This document shows, piece by piece, positions 1 through 8,747 of a stretch of DNA of 64,000 nt; position 1 is the stretch's first letter; every line of letters starts with the position of its first letter. Origin of the DNA: CAWKEY01 sp963848675 (GTDB lineage Bacteria; Pseudomonadota; Gammaproteobacteria; Methylococcales; Methylomonadaceae); assembly GCA_963848675.1 (NCBI GenBank), contig CAWKEY010000052.1, positions 168,298 to 232,297 of the forward strand, given 5' to 3'. The notes under the pieces were generated by a model that was not told the DNA's origin, searched no databases, and saw only the letters and a list, made by a program, of their open reading frames with translations. The translations under genes and the position numbers were made by a program.

Positions 1-18
1 TTGGTAATAAAACCAAAT

Positions 19-1008
19 TTACTTCTTCGCTAGCCAAAGTCTTTTATCCAGGATATGCCAAATATTCATAACCGAGACACCGCGAGCGGACTGAATTGCA
101 TGCCTTTTACGCCACATTTTCGGAACGCCTTTTAGCGCATTCCATTTTGCTGCTAATATCACCTTGCCTTGCCCATGCATTGAAAAATAAGCAACGCTTA
201 CAAGATTTAACAGTATATGCGTGGGAAGCAGTACCCAAAACAAAATCCCCGGCATGTTTTTTATAAATGTCCAAACCAGGTTCCTATGCCCATAATACAC
301 CGAGAAATTACTGTGCCGTCCTCCAGTGCTTGCAGAACCGGCGTGATGCACAATGGCAGTGGGTACATACATAGCTTTGTATCCGGCCAGTCCTAAGCGA
401 AAACCCAGGTCGACGTCTTCACTATAGCAAAAAAAGTCTTCATCAAATCCGCCTATGCTCATCATAGCATCACGCCGGTAAAGTGCCGCACAAGCGCAGG
501 GAGAGAAAACCTTGCCAGCGATGTTGTCGGCAGGGCATTCAGCGCGTCCATAGCCGTTACGCCACACCAACCCAGAAATGTGGTAGATATCGCCAAGACC
601 ATCAATTGTGCCAGGATGACCCTGAATCATCTGGCGCGAGCCAAATGCAGTGATATCAGGATAGGCTTGCGCAGCATTGACCAGGTTCATGAGCCAGTCC
701 TGTTCGGGAAAAGCATCTGGATTTAACAAAGCCACGAGCTCAGTATCACATTCGCTCAATGCGCGATTATTCGCCGCCGCGAAACCGAGGTTTGCGCCCA
801 GGAATCGAACCGTCACTCCAGGTACTTGCTGTGCGCGGTGAGCCGAGCCGTCGCTACTGCCGTTATCCATGACCAGAATACGAGCAGGTGGATATATCTG
901 TTTTTTTAAACAGTCCAGACACTCGTCCAACAAGGCGCCGCCGTTCCAGTTAACAATGATGACAGTAACTGCGGTATCTATTTGCTCGCCGTTTGTGGAT
1001 TGCTTCAT
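19..1008 (-). CDS. Family 2 glycosyltransferase (rhamnosyltransferase-like)
   Basis: A 329-residue cytoplasmic GT-A enzyme that probably adds one sugar to a growing surface polysaccharide. The nucleotide-sugar fold starts near residue 14 (VTVIIVNWNGG), with VMDNGSSD in the next strand, the metal-binding region LLNPDAF and the acceptor-side motif SEDVDLGFRL. A hydrophobic stretch near the C-terminus (about 255-275) may anchor it to the membrane. Its ATG overlaps the stop of the upstream gene by four bases (ATGA), so the two are translationally coupled. WbbL-like rhamnosyltransferases have this layout, but the donor sugar cannot be read from sequence. Confidence 0.85.
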   Translation of the reverse strand: MKQSTNGEQIDTAVTVIIVNWNGGALLDECLDCLKKQIYPPARILVMDNGSSDGSAHRAQQVPGVTVRFLGANLGFAAANNRALSECDTELVALLNPDAFPEQDWLMNLVNAAQAYPDITAFGSRQMIQGHPGTIDGLGDIYHISGLVWRNGYGRAECPADNIAGKVFSPCACAALYRRDAMMSIGGFDEDFFCYSEDVDLGFRLGLAGYKAMYVPTAIVHHAGSASTGGRHSNFSVYYGHRNLVWTFIKNMPGILFWVLLPTHILLNLVSVAYFSMHGQGKVILAAKWNALKGVPKMWRKRHAIQSARGVSVMNIWHILDKRLWLAKK

Positions 1009-4000
1009 AACGGTGGATACCGGGGTGGCCAGGCAAGGCTAAAATCCTCGTGATCCAGAGTCAAATTCGGGCTGTAAGCCGGATCATTTAACAGCAATTT
1101 TTCCCAGCGTTGCTTAATGTACTTCACTTCTGTGGCAAAGCGCGCCTGCTTCTCGGGAGTATCCTCGTAACCACGCGTCGCAGACTCGTGGTGATAAAGT
1201 TCTGCATAAGGCGTCCAGACATTGCGATACCCCGCCCCTCGCACACGAAGACAAAAGTCGACATCGTTGAAAGCAATCTGGAGGTTCATTTCGTTCAGAC
1301 CTCCAACTTCTTCATAAATTTTCTTGCGAATTAGCAGACAAGCAGCGGTTACTGCTGAAAAACTTTGGGTGACTACGGCGCGGCAACAATAACCATAATC
1401 GTGGCGAGGAAGGTGCTTATGAGAATGACCCGCAACCCCACCAAGGCCAATAATTACACCACCATGCTGAAGTGTATCATTTGGATACAAAAGCCTCGCA
1501 CCCACTGCGCCCACTCGCGGCTGCAGAGAAATACTGACCATCTCTGATAACCACTCTGGCGAGATGACTTCCAGGTCGTTGTTGAGTAGCCCCAACACCT
1601 CGCCCCGCGCCAATTTTACGGCATTGTTATTAAGCGCAGAATAATTGAAGGGACGATCGTCGTGCATCACCCGTACCCGGGCTTCGACTTGCAGTTCATT
1701 GAAGCATTGAAGTGCTGCTGGATCGTCTGAACCGTTGTCGACAATGATAATTTCGTAATTCGGATAAGTCGTTTTATTTAGAATGCTTTCGACACACTGA
1801 CGGATGAGCGCTGTTCCGTTTCGGGTTGGTATGATCAGGCTAACTAAGGGCAGATCTTCGGGTAATGCGTAGCGCACGCGATAGCCATAGCCGGTGAGTT
1901 CAGCCTTGGCATTTATTTTTTGTCGTAGAAAATGTTCATTCAGCGCTCTTTCTCCCGCCAGCATGGCATACGGTTTGCTGTCCGGAGACTGTGCGGTACT
2001 TTCGGCATGGACTCGCCAGTGATAAAGCACTCTGGGTATATGATGAATCTGGTAGGCTTTGATATTTTCTATGCAGCGTAAGGCAAGATCATAATCTTGG
2101 GCACCTGCAAATGCTTCTCGAAATCCGCCAATTTTATGTAAAAGATCATTTCGATAGACGCCTAAATGGGTAATCAGGTTGTGAGAGTAGAATAAATCCA
2201 CATTCCAGTCACATTTGAAATAGGGGGCGAACCTTTTGCCTTTTTCATCGATCTTGTCTTCGTCCGTATAGATCAGGCTAGCATGTGGATGTCGAATAAT
2301 CGTTTCTGCAACCCAGAACAAAGCATGCTCACTCAACAAGTCATCATGATCCAGTAGTGCTACCCATTCTCCACTGGCTAACTCAAGTGCGCTATTGGAT
2401 GCCGCTGAGATATGGCCATTTCGCTCGCGAAAAACTACTTTAATGCGGTCATCCTCTTTGGTGTAGCGCTCCAGAATAGGGCGAATGCGTTTATCGGTGG
2501 ATGCATCATCGGCGATGCACAATTCCCAATTCGGATAGATTTGCTTGCGGACCGACTCGATGGCTTCAATTAACCATTCTGGTTTAGGATTAAAGACCGG
2601 CATCACCAAAGAGATAAAGGGCTGATAGGCAAACTCGCCGATGCGTGAACTCATGGTGGCGCGTGTGTTATCAGTGAGTGTGTCATAACGGCGAATCCAC
2701 TCTGCATAGTCGTTACGATCAAATTTACCTGAACCTAAGGCCGGATTAAATTGCCCTGCTGTGGCAGCGATTCTGAGTCCACGCCTGATTCCGGCCAGTC
2801 CCTCCTGACGGTATAGCTGTATGGCCTTGTTTAAGGTGTTTCTTAAACCACCACCACGCTTTATAGCGGGTCTAATCAGCTCCCCAACACGTCGAATACG
2901 TTTCAGTTGGTGCGTAGCCAACCGCAGTGGTTGAGTGACTTTCCAGCTTGCTGAGTTGTACAAGGCAGCGATCCGTGCGTCGCGTTCCGCTAAGGTTTGT
3001 GTGAAGCTGGCGATCTGTGCGTCGCGCTGCATCACAGCTTGTGAGAAGCTGGCAATCTGTCTGTCTTGCTCAAGTACGTATTGGGCGGAGCGGTTTATGT
3101 CTTTGCCCGTCCAAAGTAGTCGCCATTTATCGAACAAATGCTCGCGGCCTTGCTGCTGCATATCCTCGTTTGCCGTTAGACCTACGCGGGAATCTCCGAG
3201 GCCACGGTAGACTGCGCTGATTTTGTTTAAGTGCAGGAAAGATGTACGACATGAGAGCTGGAGCCAGAAATCCCAATCCTCATAAACATCCATGTTTTCG
3301 TCGAAACGGGCTCCATTTTCCCCGATTAGCTCACGGGAAAATAGTAGTGCATGAATGGGTATGAAGTTGGACGTTAACAGTCTTCTTGGGTCATAGGGAA
3401 AGTTGAAAATCCCCGTCACCTGTCCTTCATTGTCTTCCACACGAACACCGGCATAAATCGCCTTAGTCTGAGGGTGCTGCCTTAACGTCTGGATCAGGCC
3501 AGCGATGTGATCAGGGTCAAACGTATCATCATCGTCGAGGAAGATCAGCCACTTACCCTTGGCTCTTTCCAGCGCCAAATTAGCAGCTTGGGGGCGCTTA
3601 AGAGTACGGCCGTCAGGAGCAAATTCCAAGCGCAGGGGGAAACGCCCGCAGGTTTCACCGATGATGGAGTGTGCCTGGCCGCACGCCGCGACGATCACCA
3701 CCTCGATGTGGCTATAGGTTTGCAAGGCCACCGAATCAAGAGTCTCCCGCAAGGTGGGCCGGTTCATGCTGCGAATCAAGACCGATACCAGCGGTAAGTC
3801 ATCGGCTACCTGGGGTAGACCCAGAGCCTGTTGACGGGCATATTCGGGCTGGTAGAGCAGCAGAGGGTCTTGTGCCAATGTCTCGTTTGTCACCAGTTGA
3901 TAGGCTTCCGCAGCCTTGACCTCCATGGGCAGGGTATAAGTGCGGTAGCGGTTGAGCGCCAAGATTTGTTCATCGTAACGCTGAAGCTTCAACTGAGAAA

Positions 4001-4550
4001 TAAAGTCGGCCATCGCGACCTGTTTCCTATCCAGCAGGTCACTGATGTCGAGTAGAAGATTGGGTTGCTGTAGCGGAATGCCCACCTCATACATAGCCAG
4101 GCGCAGGTTATCACCGAGTCGACGCACGGCCTCGACGGCCGCCATCGCCAACTGCCGGTGGTCGGGGTGCATCTCGCGCAGGGACGGGGCATATATCAGG
4201 TCGGCCTGATGGGTTCGCATTGTTTGCATGAGGCGCTCGATTAGCGCTTCCCCGTATTCAATTCCCCTATCCGGCAGGCGCCAAAATTCTGGTTCGCCAT
4301 AGCCAAGAACGTCGGCTGCCTTGCGGCTTTCCGTCTCGCGGATTTCGACCAGAGACTGATGTTCCTCGTTGCCAGCATGGAAGGCGCCATCGCTCAAGAT
4401 TACCACATGCACCGGTACGCCCGCTGTGACATGTCGCATGATGGCGCCGCCACAGCCGAAGACCTCGTCGTCGGGATGGGGGGCGAAAACTACTACAGAT
4501 TTCGCGCTAATACATTGGGTCGCATGATAAGGGATAATTTTGTCTTCCAT
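1005..4550 (-). CDS. PIG-L deacetylase fused to three family 2 glycosyltransferase domains
   Basis: A very long multidomain protein (about 1181 residues from this ATG; an upstream GTG at 4619 would add 23 but overlap the preceding gene). Numbered from that GTG, the order is: LmbE/PIG-L deacetylase with zinc motif HPDDE (48-52) and HPDHR (151-155); GT2 number 1 (about 277-480, DDDD at 362-365); a heptad-like linker with repeated RDAQIA units (515-555) ending in the ASWKVTQPLR motif; GT2 number 2 (669-900, DHDD at 757-760); GT2 number 3 (925-1180). It probably builds several linkages of one O-antigen-like chain and deacetylates a sugar. It sits between the GNAT-like gene and another glycosyltransferase in the exporter operon. 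Start choice is uncertain: no clear Shine-Dalgarno at either site. Confidence 0.85.
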   Translation of the reverse strand: MEDKIIPYHATQCISAKSVVVFAPHPDDEVFGCGGAIMRHVTAGVPVHVVILSDGAFHAGNEEHQSLVEIRETESRKAADVLGYGEPEFWRLPDRGIEYGEALIERLMQTMRTHQADLIYAPSLREMHPDHRQLAMAAVEAVRRLGDNLRLAMYEVGIPLQQPNLLLDISDLLDRKQVAMADFISQLKLQRYDEQILALNRYRTYTLPMEVKAAEAYQLVTNETLAQDPLLLYQPEYARQQALGLPQVADDLPLVSVLIRSMNRPTLRETLDSVALQTYSHIEVVIVAACGQAHSIIGETCGRFPLRLEFAPDGRTLKRPQAANLALERAKGKWLIFLDDDDTFDPDHIAGLIQTLRQHPQTKAIYAGVRVEDNEGQVTGIFNFPYDPRRLLTSNFIPIHALLFSRELIGENGARFDENMDVYEDWDFWLQLSCRTSFLHLNKISAVYRGLGDSRVGLTANEDMQQQGREHLFDKWRLLWTGKDINRSAQYVLEQDRQIASFSQAVMQRDAQIASFTQTLAERDARIAALYNSASWKVTQPLRLATHQLKRIRRVGELIRPAIKRGGGLRNTLNKAIQLYRQEGLAGIRRGLRIAATAGQFNPALGSGKFDRNDYAEWIRRYDTLTDNTRATMSSRIGEFAYQPFISLVMPVFNPKPEWLIEAIESVRKQIYPNWELCIADDASTDKRIRPILERYTKEDDRIKVVFRERNGHISAASNSALELASGEWVALLDHDDLLSEHALFWVAETIIRHPHASLIYTDEDKIDEKGKRFAPYFKCDWNVDLFYSHNLITHLGVYRNDLLHKIGGFREAFAGAQDYDLALRCIENIKAYQIHHIPRVLYHWRVHAESTAQSPDSKPYAMLAGERALNEHFLRQKINAKAELTGYGYRVRYALPEDLPLVSLIIPTRNGTALIRQCVESILNKTTYPNYEIIIVDNGSDDPAALQCFNELQVEARVRVMHDDRPFNYSALNNNAVKLARGEVLGLLNNDLEVISPEWLSEMVSISLQPRVGAVGARLLYPNDTLQHGGVIIGLGGVAGHSHKHLPRHDYGYCCRAVVTQSFSAVTAACLLIRKKIYEEVGGLNEMNLQIAFNDVDFCLRVRGAGYRNVWTPYAELYHHESATRGYEDTPEKQARFATEVKYIKQRWEKLLLNDPAYSPNLTLDHEDFSLAWPPRYPPL

Positions 4551-4585
4551 TGAAATTAGGCTTGAAGGATTTTGAGGATTAGGTT

Positions 4586-5566
4586 TTAGCGAAAATCTGT
4601 ATCTCCACCCATCAACCACCAGCGGTTTACTAACTCACTCGAGGGAATGCCTGGCGTCCAGCAATTGTGGGGAATGATGATTTCGGTTGGGGTAATTTTT
4701 CCGGCATTACCCGCAAGAAGATTGGCATTTTGCGTGGTGATCCAGCCATAAGCTTCTGCTTTGCCTAGATTACAGGTAAGACGGCGTACACAATGCACCA
4801 ATGTAGCCATTCGCCGAGGCGGGGCGATGATGTCAAGCAATTCCACTGCGTCGTCCAAAACGCGGATTACGATGATGCCAACAGGGGTTCCAGTCAGCCG
4901 CGAAGAGATAAGGTAGAGATCATAAGTATTGATAGGATGTTGCAGATAGCGATATTGAAGATAAGACCAATTCCGAACGCCGACGACTTGATCCGGCAAG
5001 GCTTCGGTCATTTCATTCCACAAGCGGTCGACTGTTGCACTTTTGTCGTGGCTCAGGGGGCGCATGCAAACTTTGTAGCTCGGGCGGGCTTGCAGGGGTG
5101 ACCAGGAAACACGGGCAAGTTCACCGACTTTCCCGTAAAGACCCAAATGCTCGGCAAGGCGATATGTTCTTTCCGAAGGAAAGCCGAAGGCTATTGGAAA
5201 ATTTTTATCTTGTCCGACGAAGCGTTCGAGGAAACTTGCTGCCACATGAAAGAATGGACCTGTGCGCTTCAGGGTTCCTCGTACCTCAGGATGTACCATC
5301 ACATCGCCGATCTGCACTGCTGCTGTCAAAGAGCCAAACAGATGGACGGCACGCGGCATCCCCCCGTAGAAAGCTACGGGGCGGCCTTTATGCCGCACCA
5401 GCGTGCCTAGTGTGTCGAGACCTTGGTATTTCCAGCGCCAGAGTTCGGGTGACATTTCATATCCGAAAGCCGAGCGGAACAATTCCAGCAGTTCAGCTTC
5501 GTTTCCCGGACTGGCCAACTCAATTACCCAGGATTCTGGTTGGGACGATTTTTTTTTGAAGTGCAA
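4586..5566 (-). CDS. GNAT-type acetyltransferase-like protein
   Basis: 326 residues with a GNAT-like N-terminal half: a first helix (ELLELFRSAFG), the WRWKYQ motif common to Eis/FemAB-like GNAT relatives, and VMVHPEVRG in the position of the acetyl-CoA-binding strand-loop. The second half is less recognisable. The reading frame opens at TTG with no strong ribosome site, so the true start may lie a few codons away. It lies in the polysaccharide operon between the ABC ATPase and the glycosyltransferase fusion, so modification (acylation) of a sugar is the likely job; this is inference from context. Confidence 0.6.
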   Translation of the reverse strand: MHFKKKSSQPESWVIELASPGNEAELLELFRSAFGYEMSPELWRWKYQGLDTLGTLVRHKGRPVAFYGGMPRAVHLFGSLTAAVQIGDVMVHPEVRGTLKRTGPFFHVAASFLERFVGQDKNFPIAFGFPSERTYRLAEHLGLYGKVGELARVSWSPLQARPSYKVCMRPLSHDKSATVDRLWNEMTEALPDQVVGVRNWSYLQYRYLQHPINTYDLYLISSRLTGTPVGIIVIRVLDDAVELLDIIAPPRRMATLVHCVRRLTCNLGKAEAYGWITTQNANLLAGNAGKITPTEIIIPHNCWTPGIPSSELVNRWWLMGGDTDFR

Positions 5567-5619
5567 ACAGCAATACCCGTATCAATCAAGAATTATAACG
5601 AAAACCATGGACATGGAAT

Positions 5620-6846
5620 TTAGTCAATTGCCCGCGTATGCCAGCGATGCACCAGGTTTACCAAGCCGGGTTCTGGTCTTGTATCTTCTATCTGTAGGGT
5701 GGCCACGACCTGTACACTGTCATAGATGTGTACCGTATCTTCGCTACCCAGATAGACGGCCACAAGATATTCCCCCTTGCGCAGAGGAAGTGAGGGAAAG
5801 TCGATAGTTACTTCGCCTCTGCCATGCTCGTTTCGTTCTATCAGTACGTTGTCGGATCGGCTCACTACGCAGGTCACAGCCATCAACGTACCGTAATCGA
5901 GGGTCAAACCGACCGTAGGTGCGGGCAGGAGAGGATCGGATTCGAATTGGACACGAATGGACAGGTCGTTTTCACCAGGACGTCCACGCAGCACACGCCC
6001 TGCCGTGCCGTCAAGGCTGACTTCGACATGACTGATGCGGGCGTAACCTCGTGGCGGCGGGAGTGTTTCCGGGAGGGCCTTTATTGGCACCGCAGGACTG
6101 ACTTCCGAATCGTCTAGCAGAGAAACGCTATAGCGCTGCACTACCACCTGAGGCTCTCCAAATAGCTTTATATTGCCATGATCCAGCCACAGCACCCGGT
6201 CGCAAAAGGCTTCCACTTGATACAGGGAATGCGAACAGAACAAAATGGTCTTGCCCTTTTCTTTCATGCTGCGGATGCGGTCGAAGGATTTGCGCGCGAA
6301 TTCGCCATCTCCTACCGACAAAGCCTCGTCTATTACGAGAATATCCGGGTCTACGCTGGTGGCTACTGAGAAAGCCAGGCGCACGTACATGCCGCTGGAA
6401 TAGGTCTTGACCGGCTGGTCGATGAAATCGCGAATGCCGGAAAACTCAACGATCTCTTCGAAGCGCTTGCCGATCTCCTGTTTGGTTAGTCCCAGGATGG
6501 CTGCGGACATATAGACGTTTTCCCGTCCGGTGAATTCCGGATTGAAGCCGGAGCCAAGTTCTAGCAGGGCGGAGATGCGGCCACGTACTTCGATATTGCC
6601 GGACGTGGGGGTCAAGGTGCCGCAGAGGAGTTGCAACAAGGTAGACTTGCCGGCGCCGTTGCGTCCAATGATGCCCAGCACCTCGCCCGGCATTATTTCA
6701 AAACTGATATCCCGTAGCGCCCAGAATTCACGATAATACTGGCGTTTGCCGCGCCACAGAAACTGCTTTAGACGATCGCTGGGCTGGGCATAAAGCTGGT
6801 AACATTTACTCAGGCTTTTGATAGTAATGGCTGGCTTAGAGGACAT
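5620..6846 (-). CDS. wzt: Polysaccharide ABC transporter ATP-binding protein (Wzt type)
   Basis: ATPase of an ABC exporter that moves finished O-antigen or teichoic-acid-like chains across the inner membrane. It has Walker A GIIGRNGAGKST, signature YSSGMYVRLAF and Walker B ILVIDEALSVGD, then a C-terminal beta-rich extension of about 150 residues like the Wzt chain-end-recognition domain. I chose the ATG at 6846 (MSSKPAITIK) over an upstream start at 6873: AAGGA lies seven bases before it, and it overlaps the permease stop by only 11 bases. The C-terminal domain implies recognition of a terminal modification, which fits the neighbouring acetyltransferase-like gene. Confidence 0.9.
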   Translation of the reverse strand: MSSKPAITIKSLSKCYQLYAQPSDRLKQFLWRGKRQYYREFWALRDISFEIMPGEVLGIIGRNGAGKSTLLQLLCGTLTPTSGNIEVRGRISALLELGSGFNPEFTGRENVYMSAAILGLTKQEIGKRFEEIVEFSGIRDFIDQPVKTYSSGMYVRLAFSVATSVDPDILVIDEALSVGDGEFARKSFDRIRSMKEKGKTILFCSHSLYQVEAFCDRVLWLDHGNIKLFGEPQVVVQRYSVSLLDDSEVSPAVPIKALPETLPPPRGYARISHVEVSLDGTAGRVLRGRPGENDLSIRVQFESDPLLPAPTVGLTLDYGTLMAVTCVVSRSDNVLIERNEHGRGEVTIDFPSLPLRKGEYLVAVYLGSEDTVHIYDSVQVVATLQIEDTRPEPGLVNLVHRWHTRAID

Positions 6847-7678
6847 CAGCAAATCCTTTACGCGTTTTTTCAAAGCAAAACAGGCCAGCCCAGGCTATCA
6901 ACAGGGCAACACCAGAATAAATGGCAAGACCATTCCAGTTCGGTAAATGCCCCCAGATAAGTATCTCGCGTGTTTGTTCGATAATAAAAGTGAGCGGATT
7001 TAAGAGTAAATAGAAGCGCACCGCTTCCGGCAAAGCCGAAGCGGGGTAAAAAACCGGGCTCATAAACAGCAGCACAGTCAATACCATCCCAATAAACTGC
7101 CCAACATCGCGAATAAATACGCCGAGCGCGGCAAGCAGCCACGATAAGCCCATAATGACCAGCAACAAAGGCAGCACAACGATGGGTAGCAATAAGGCAG
7201 CCCAAGTCAGACTATGGCCAAGTACGACAAGAAAAACCAGCAGTACAGTAATGCTGATGGCAGCGTGAAACAAAGCCGATCCTAGGGCCACCCACGGCAA
7301 AATTTCCAGCGGGAAAATGACTTTTTTGACATAGTTGACATTGGCAAGAATCAGCCCCGGCGCCCGTGAAATGCATTCCGCGAACAAATTGTAGACAATC
7401 AAGCCGGCGAACAGCACCAGCGCAAATTCATATTTGTCATCACTGCCCTGACCCCAGCGAGCCTTGAAAACCAGGCTAAATACAAAGGTGTAGATAGCCA
7501 GCATCAATACCGGATTGACAAAAGACCACAAAACTCCCAGCACGGAACCGCGGTAGCGGCCAACAATCTCGCGCTTAACCATTTGTATGATGAGAGGATA
7601 ATGAAGCTGAAAACTAAAAAAGATATTGGAAAAGCCGGGCTTTAGTGTGCGCAAGATAGGATGATCATAAACAAACAA
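6836..7678 (-). CDS. wzm: Polysaccharide ABC transporter permease (Wzm type)
   Basis: 280-residue ABC-2 permease with six predicted membrane helices. It carries the family motif KREIVGRYRGSVLGVLWSFV near residue 34 and the conserved NPLTFIIEQTR at the last periplasmic segment. It forms the channel for the ATPase encoded immediately downstream. The frame opens at TTG (7678) only a few bases after an AGG, so the precise start is unsure. It is the first gene of the minus-strand polysaccharide operon; the control region must lie in the divergent interval up to 8075. Confidence 0.9.
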   Translation of the reverse strand: MFVYDHPILRTLKPGFSNIFFSFQLHYPLIIQMVKREIVGRYRGSVLGVLWSFVNPVLMLAIYTFVFSLVFKARWGQGSDDKYEFALVLFAGLIVYNLFAECISRAPGLILANVNYVKKVIFPLEILPWVALGSALFHAAISITVLLVFLVVLGHSLTWAALLLPIVVLPLLLVIMGLSWLLAALGVFIRDVGQFIGMVLTVLLFMSPVFYPASALPEAVRFYLLLNPLTFIIEQTREILIWGHLPNWNGLAIYSGVALLIAWAGLFCFEKTRKGFADVL

Positions 7679-8075
7679 AACCTGATTATCGCAAATAAGC
7701 AGTTAAAGGGCAATCGTGCTTAAAGGTCAGGTCTTTAGGTTTCAGTTGCTTAAAGAATGCTGGATCGGCATCGTGTTTTTCTTTTGCATAGGCTTTATTT
7801 TCAGGTAATACTTTTTCGTCACTATTCAGCCTATTGAGCATGTGGCGTTTGGAGCCGCTCTGAATTGGCAAGATTTACTGTGGGAGCGACGCCCACGTCG
7901 CGACCTATAGCGTCAAATCGCGACGTGGGCGTCGCTCCCACTGACGGTTCCCAGCTTGCTGAGCAGTTACCATCAAAAGATTCGCTATCCTTTGGTCCGT
8001 TGCCGTAATAAATAGCCAGGATTCCATCGTCCACGCTTACGGTATGGATTTAAACCTTCAAGACCCTGTGAATGT
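7679..8075. other. Divergent intergenic region
   Basis: 397 bases between the exporter operon (minus) and the response regulator (plus). It holds a long perfect palindrome (7880-7941) and a minus-strand open frame of 61 codons (7686-7871) that I do not call as a gene. Its residues ENKAYAKEKH...DPAFFKQL faintly resemble the N-terminus of beta-carbonic anhydrases. No clear sigma-70 promoter stands out. Confidence 0.5.
7880..7941. repeat. REP-like perfect palindrome, 24-base arms
   Basis: Left arm 7880-7903 and right arm 7918-7941 are exact reverse complements around a 14-base loop; the core is GGGAGCGACGCCCACGTCGC. High-GC palindromes of this kind are typical of REP/RAYT-type interspersed elements. 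There is no T-run, and neither flanking gene is transcribed towards it, so terminator function is unlikely. Confidence 0.75.
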
Positions 8076-8747
8076 ATGAATATTTTGTTGATTGAAGACG
8101 ATGCCGTGTTAGCGGACGGATTAATCCATACCTTGAGCAAAGCCGGCTATTCTGTGACCTGTGCGACCACCGGCGCTTATGCCGGGCAATTGTTAGGTGC
8201 GCAGGATTTCGATTTAATTGTATTGGATTTGGGCTTGCCGGATATCGATGGATTACAGCTGCTGCGCAGCTTCCGGCAGCGCAAGGTTGCGCTGCCGATT
8301 CTGATTTTAACAGCCCGCGATGATATCAACGACAGGATCGAAGGCATTGAGCAAGGTGCCGATGACTACATGACCAAACCGTTTGAATTGAGGGAGCTTG
8401 AGGCGCGTATTCATGCCTTGATACGACGCTGTTACGGGGGCTTTCGCAACGATATCGTAATAGGGCGGCTGCTGCTGGACACCAAAAATCAGCAGGTTCT
8501 GGCCGATGGACAGACCATGATGCTGTCGGCGCGCGAGTATGGCGTGTTGGAAATACTGCTGATGCAGGCGGGAAAAGTCGTCAGCAAGGACCGCATTGCG
8601 CAGCGCCTGTCAGCCGACGGCGAGGGGCTCGCCGATAATGCGATCGAGGTCTACATCCATCGGGTAAGAAAGCGCATAGAACCCTATCAAGCCGTGATTC
8701 GCACCATACGTGGACTGGGTTATTTGCTGGAGACGATGAATGCATAA
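8076..8747 (+). CDS. OmpR/PhoB-family response regulator (QseB/TctD-like)
   Basis: 223 residues: receiver domain 1-115 with acidic pair D8/D9, phospho-acceptor D51 (IVLDLGLPD) and K101 in MTKPFE, then a winged-helix DNA-binding domain (about 125-220) ending VIRTIRGLGYLLE. It is a cytoplasmic transcription factor activated by the kinase encoded next, whose start overlaps its 3' end by eight bases. The QseB/TctD subgroup often responds to metals, carboxylates or envelope signals; the signal here is unknown. Confidence 0.92.
   Translation: MNILLIEDDAVLADGLIHTLSKAGYSVTCATTGAYAGQLLGAQDFDLIVLDLGLPDIDGLQLLRSFRQRKVALPILILTARDDINDRIEGIEQGADDYMTKPFELRELEARIHALIRRCYGGFRNDIVIGRLLLDTKNQQVLADGQTMMLSAREYGVLEILLMQAGKVVSKDRIAQRLSADGEGLADNAIEVYIHRVRKRIEPYQAVIRTIRGLGYLLETMNA

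Noticed and set aside
7831..8034. 67-codon minus-strand frame
   Set aside because: It reads straight through the perfect palindrome at 7880-7941; its composition reflects the repeat, not a protein.
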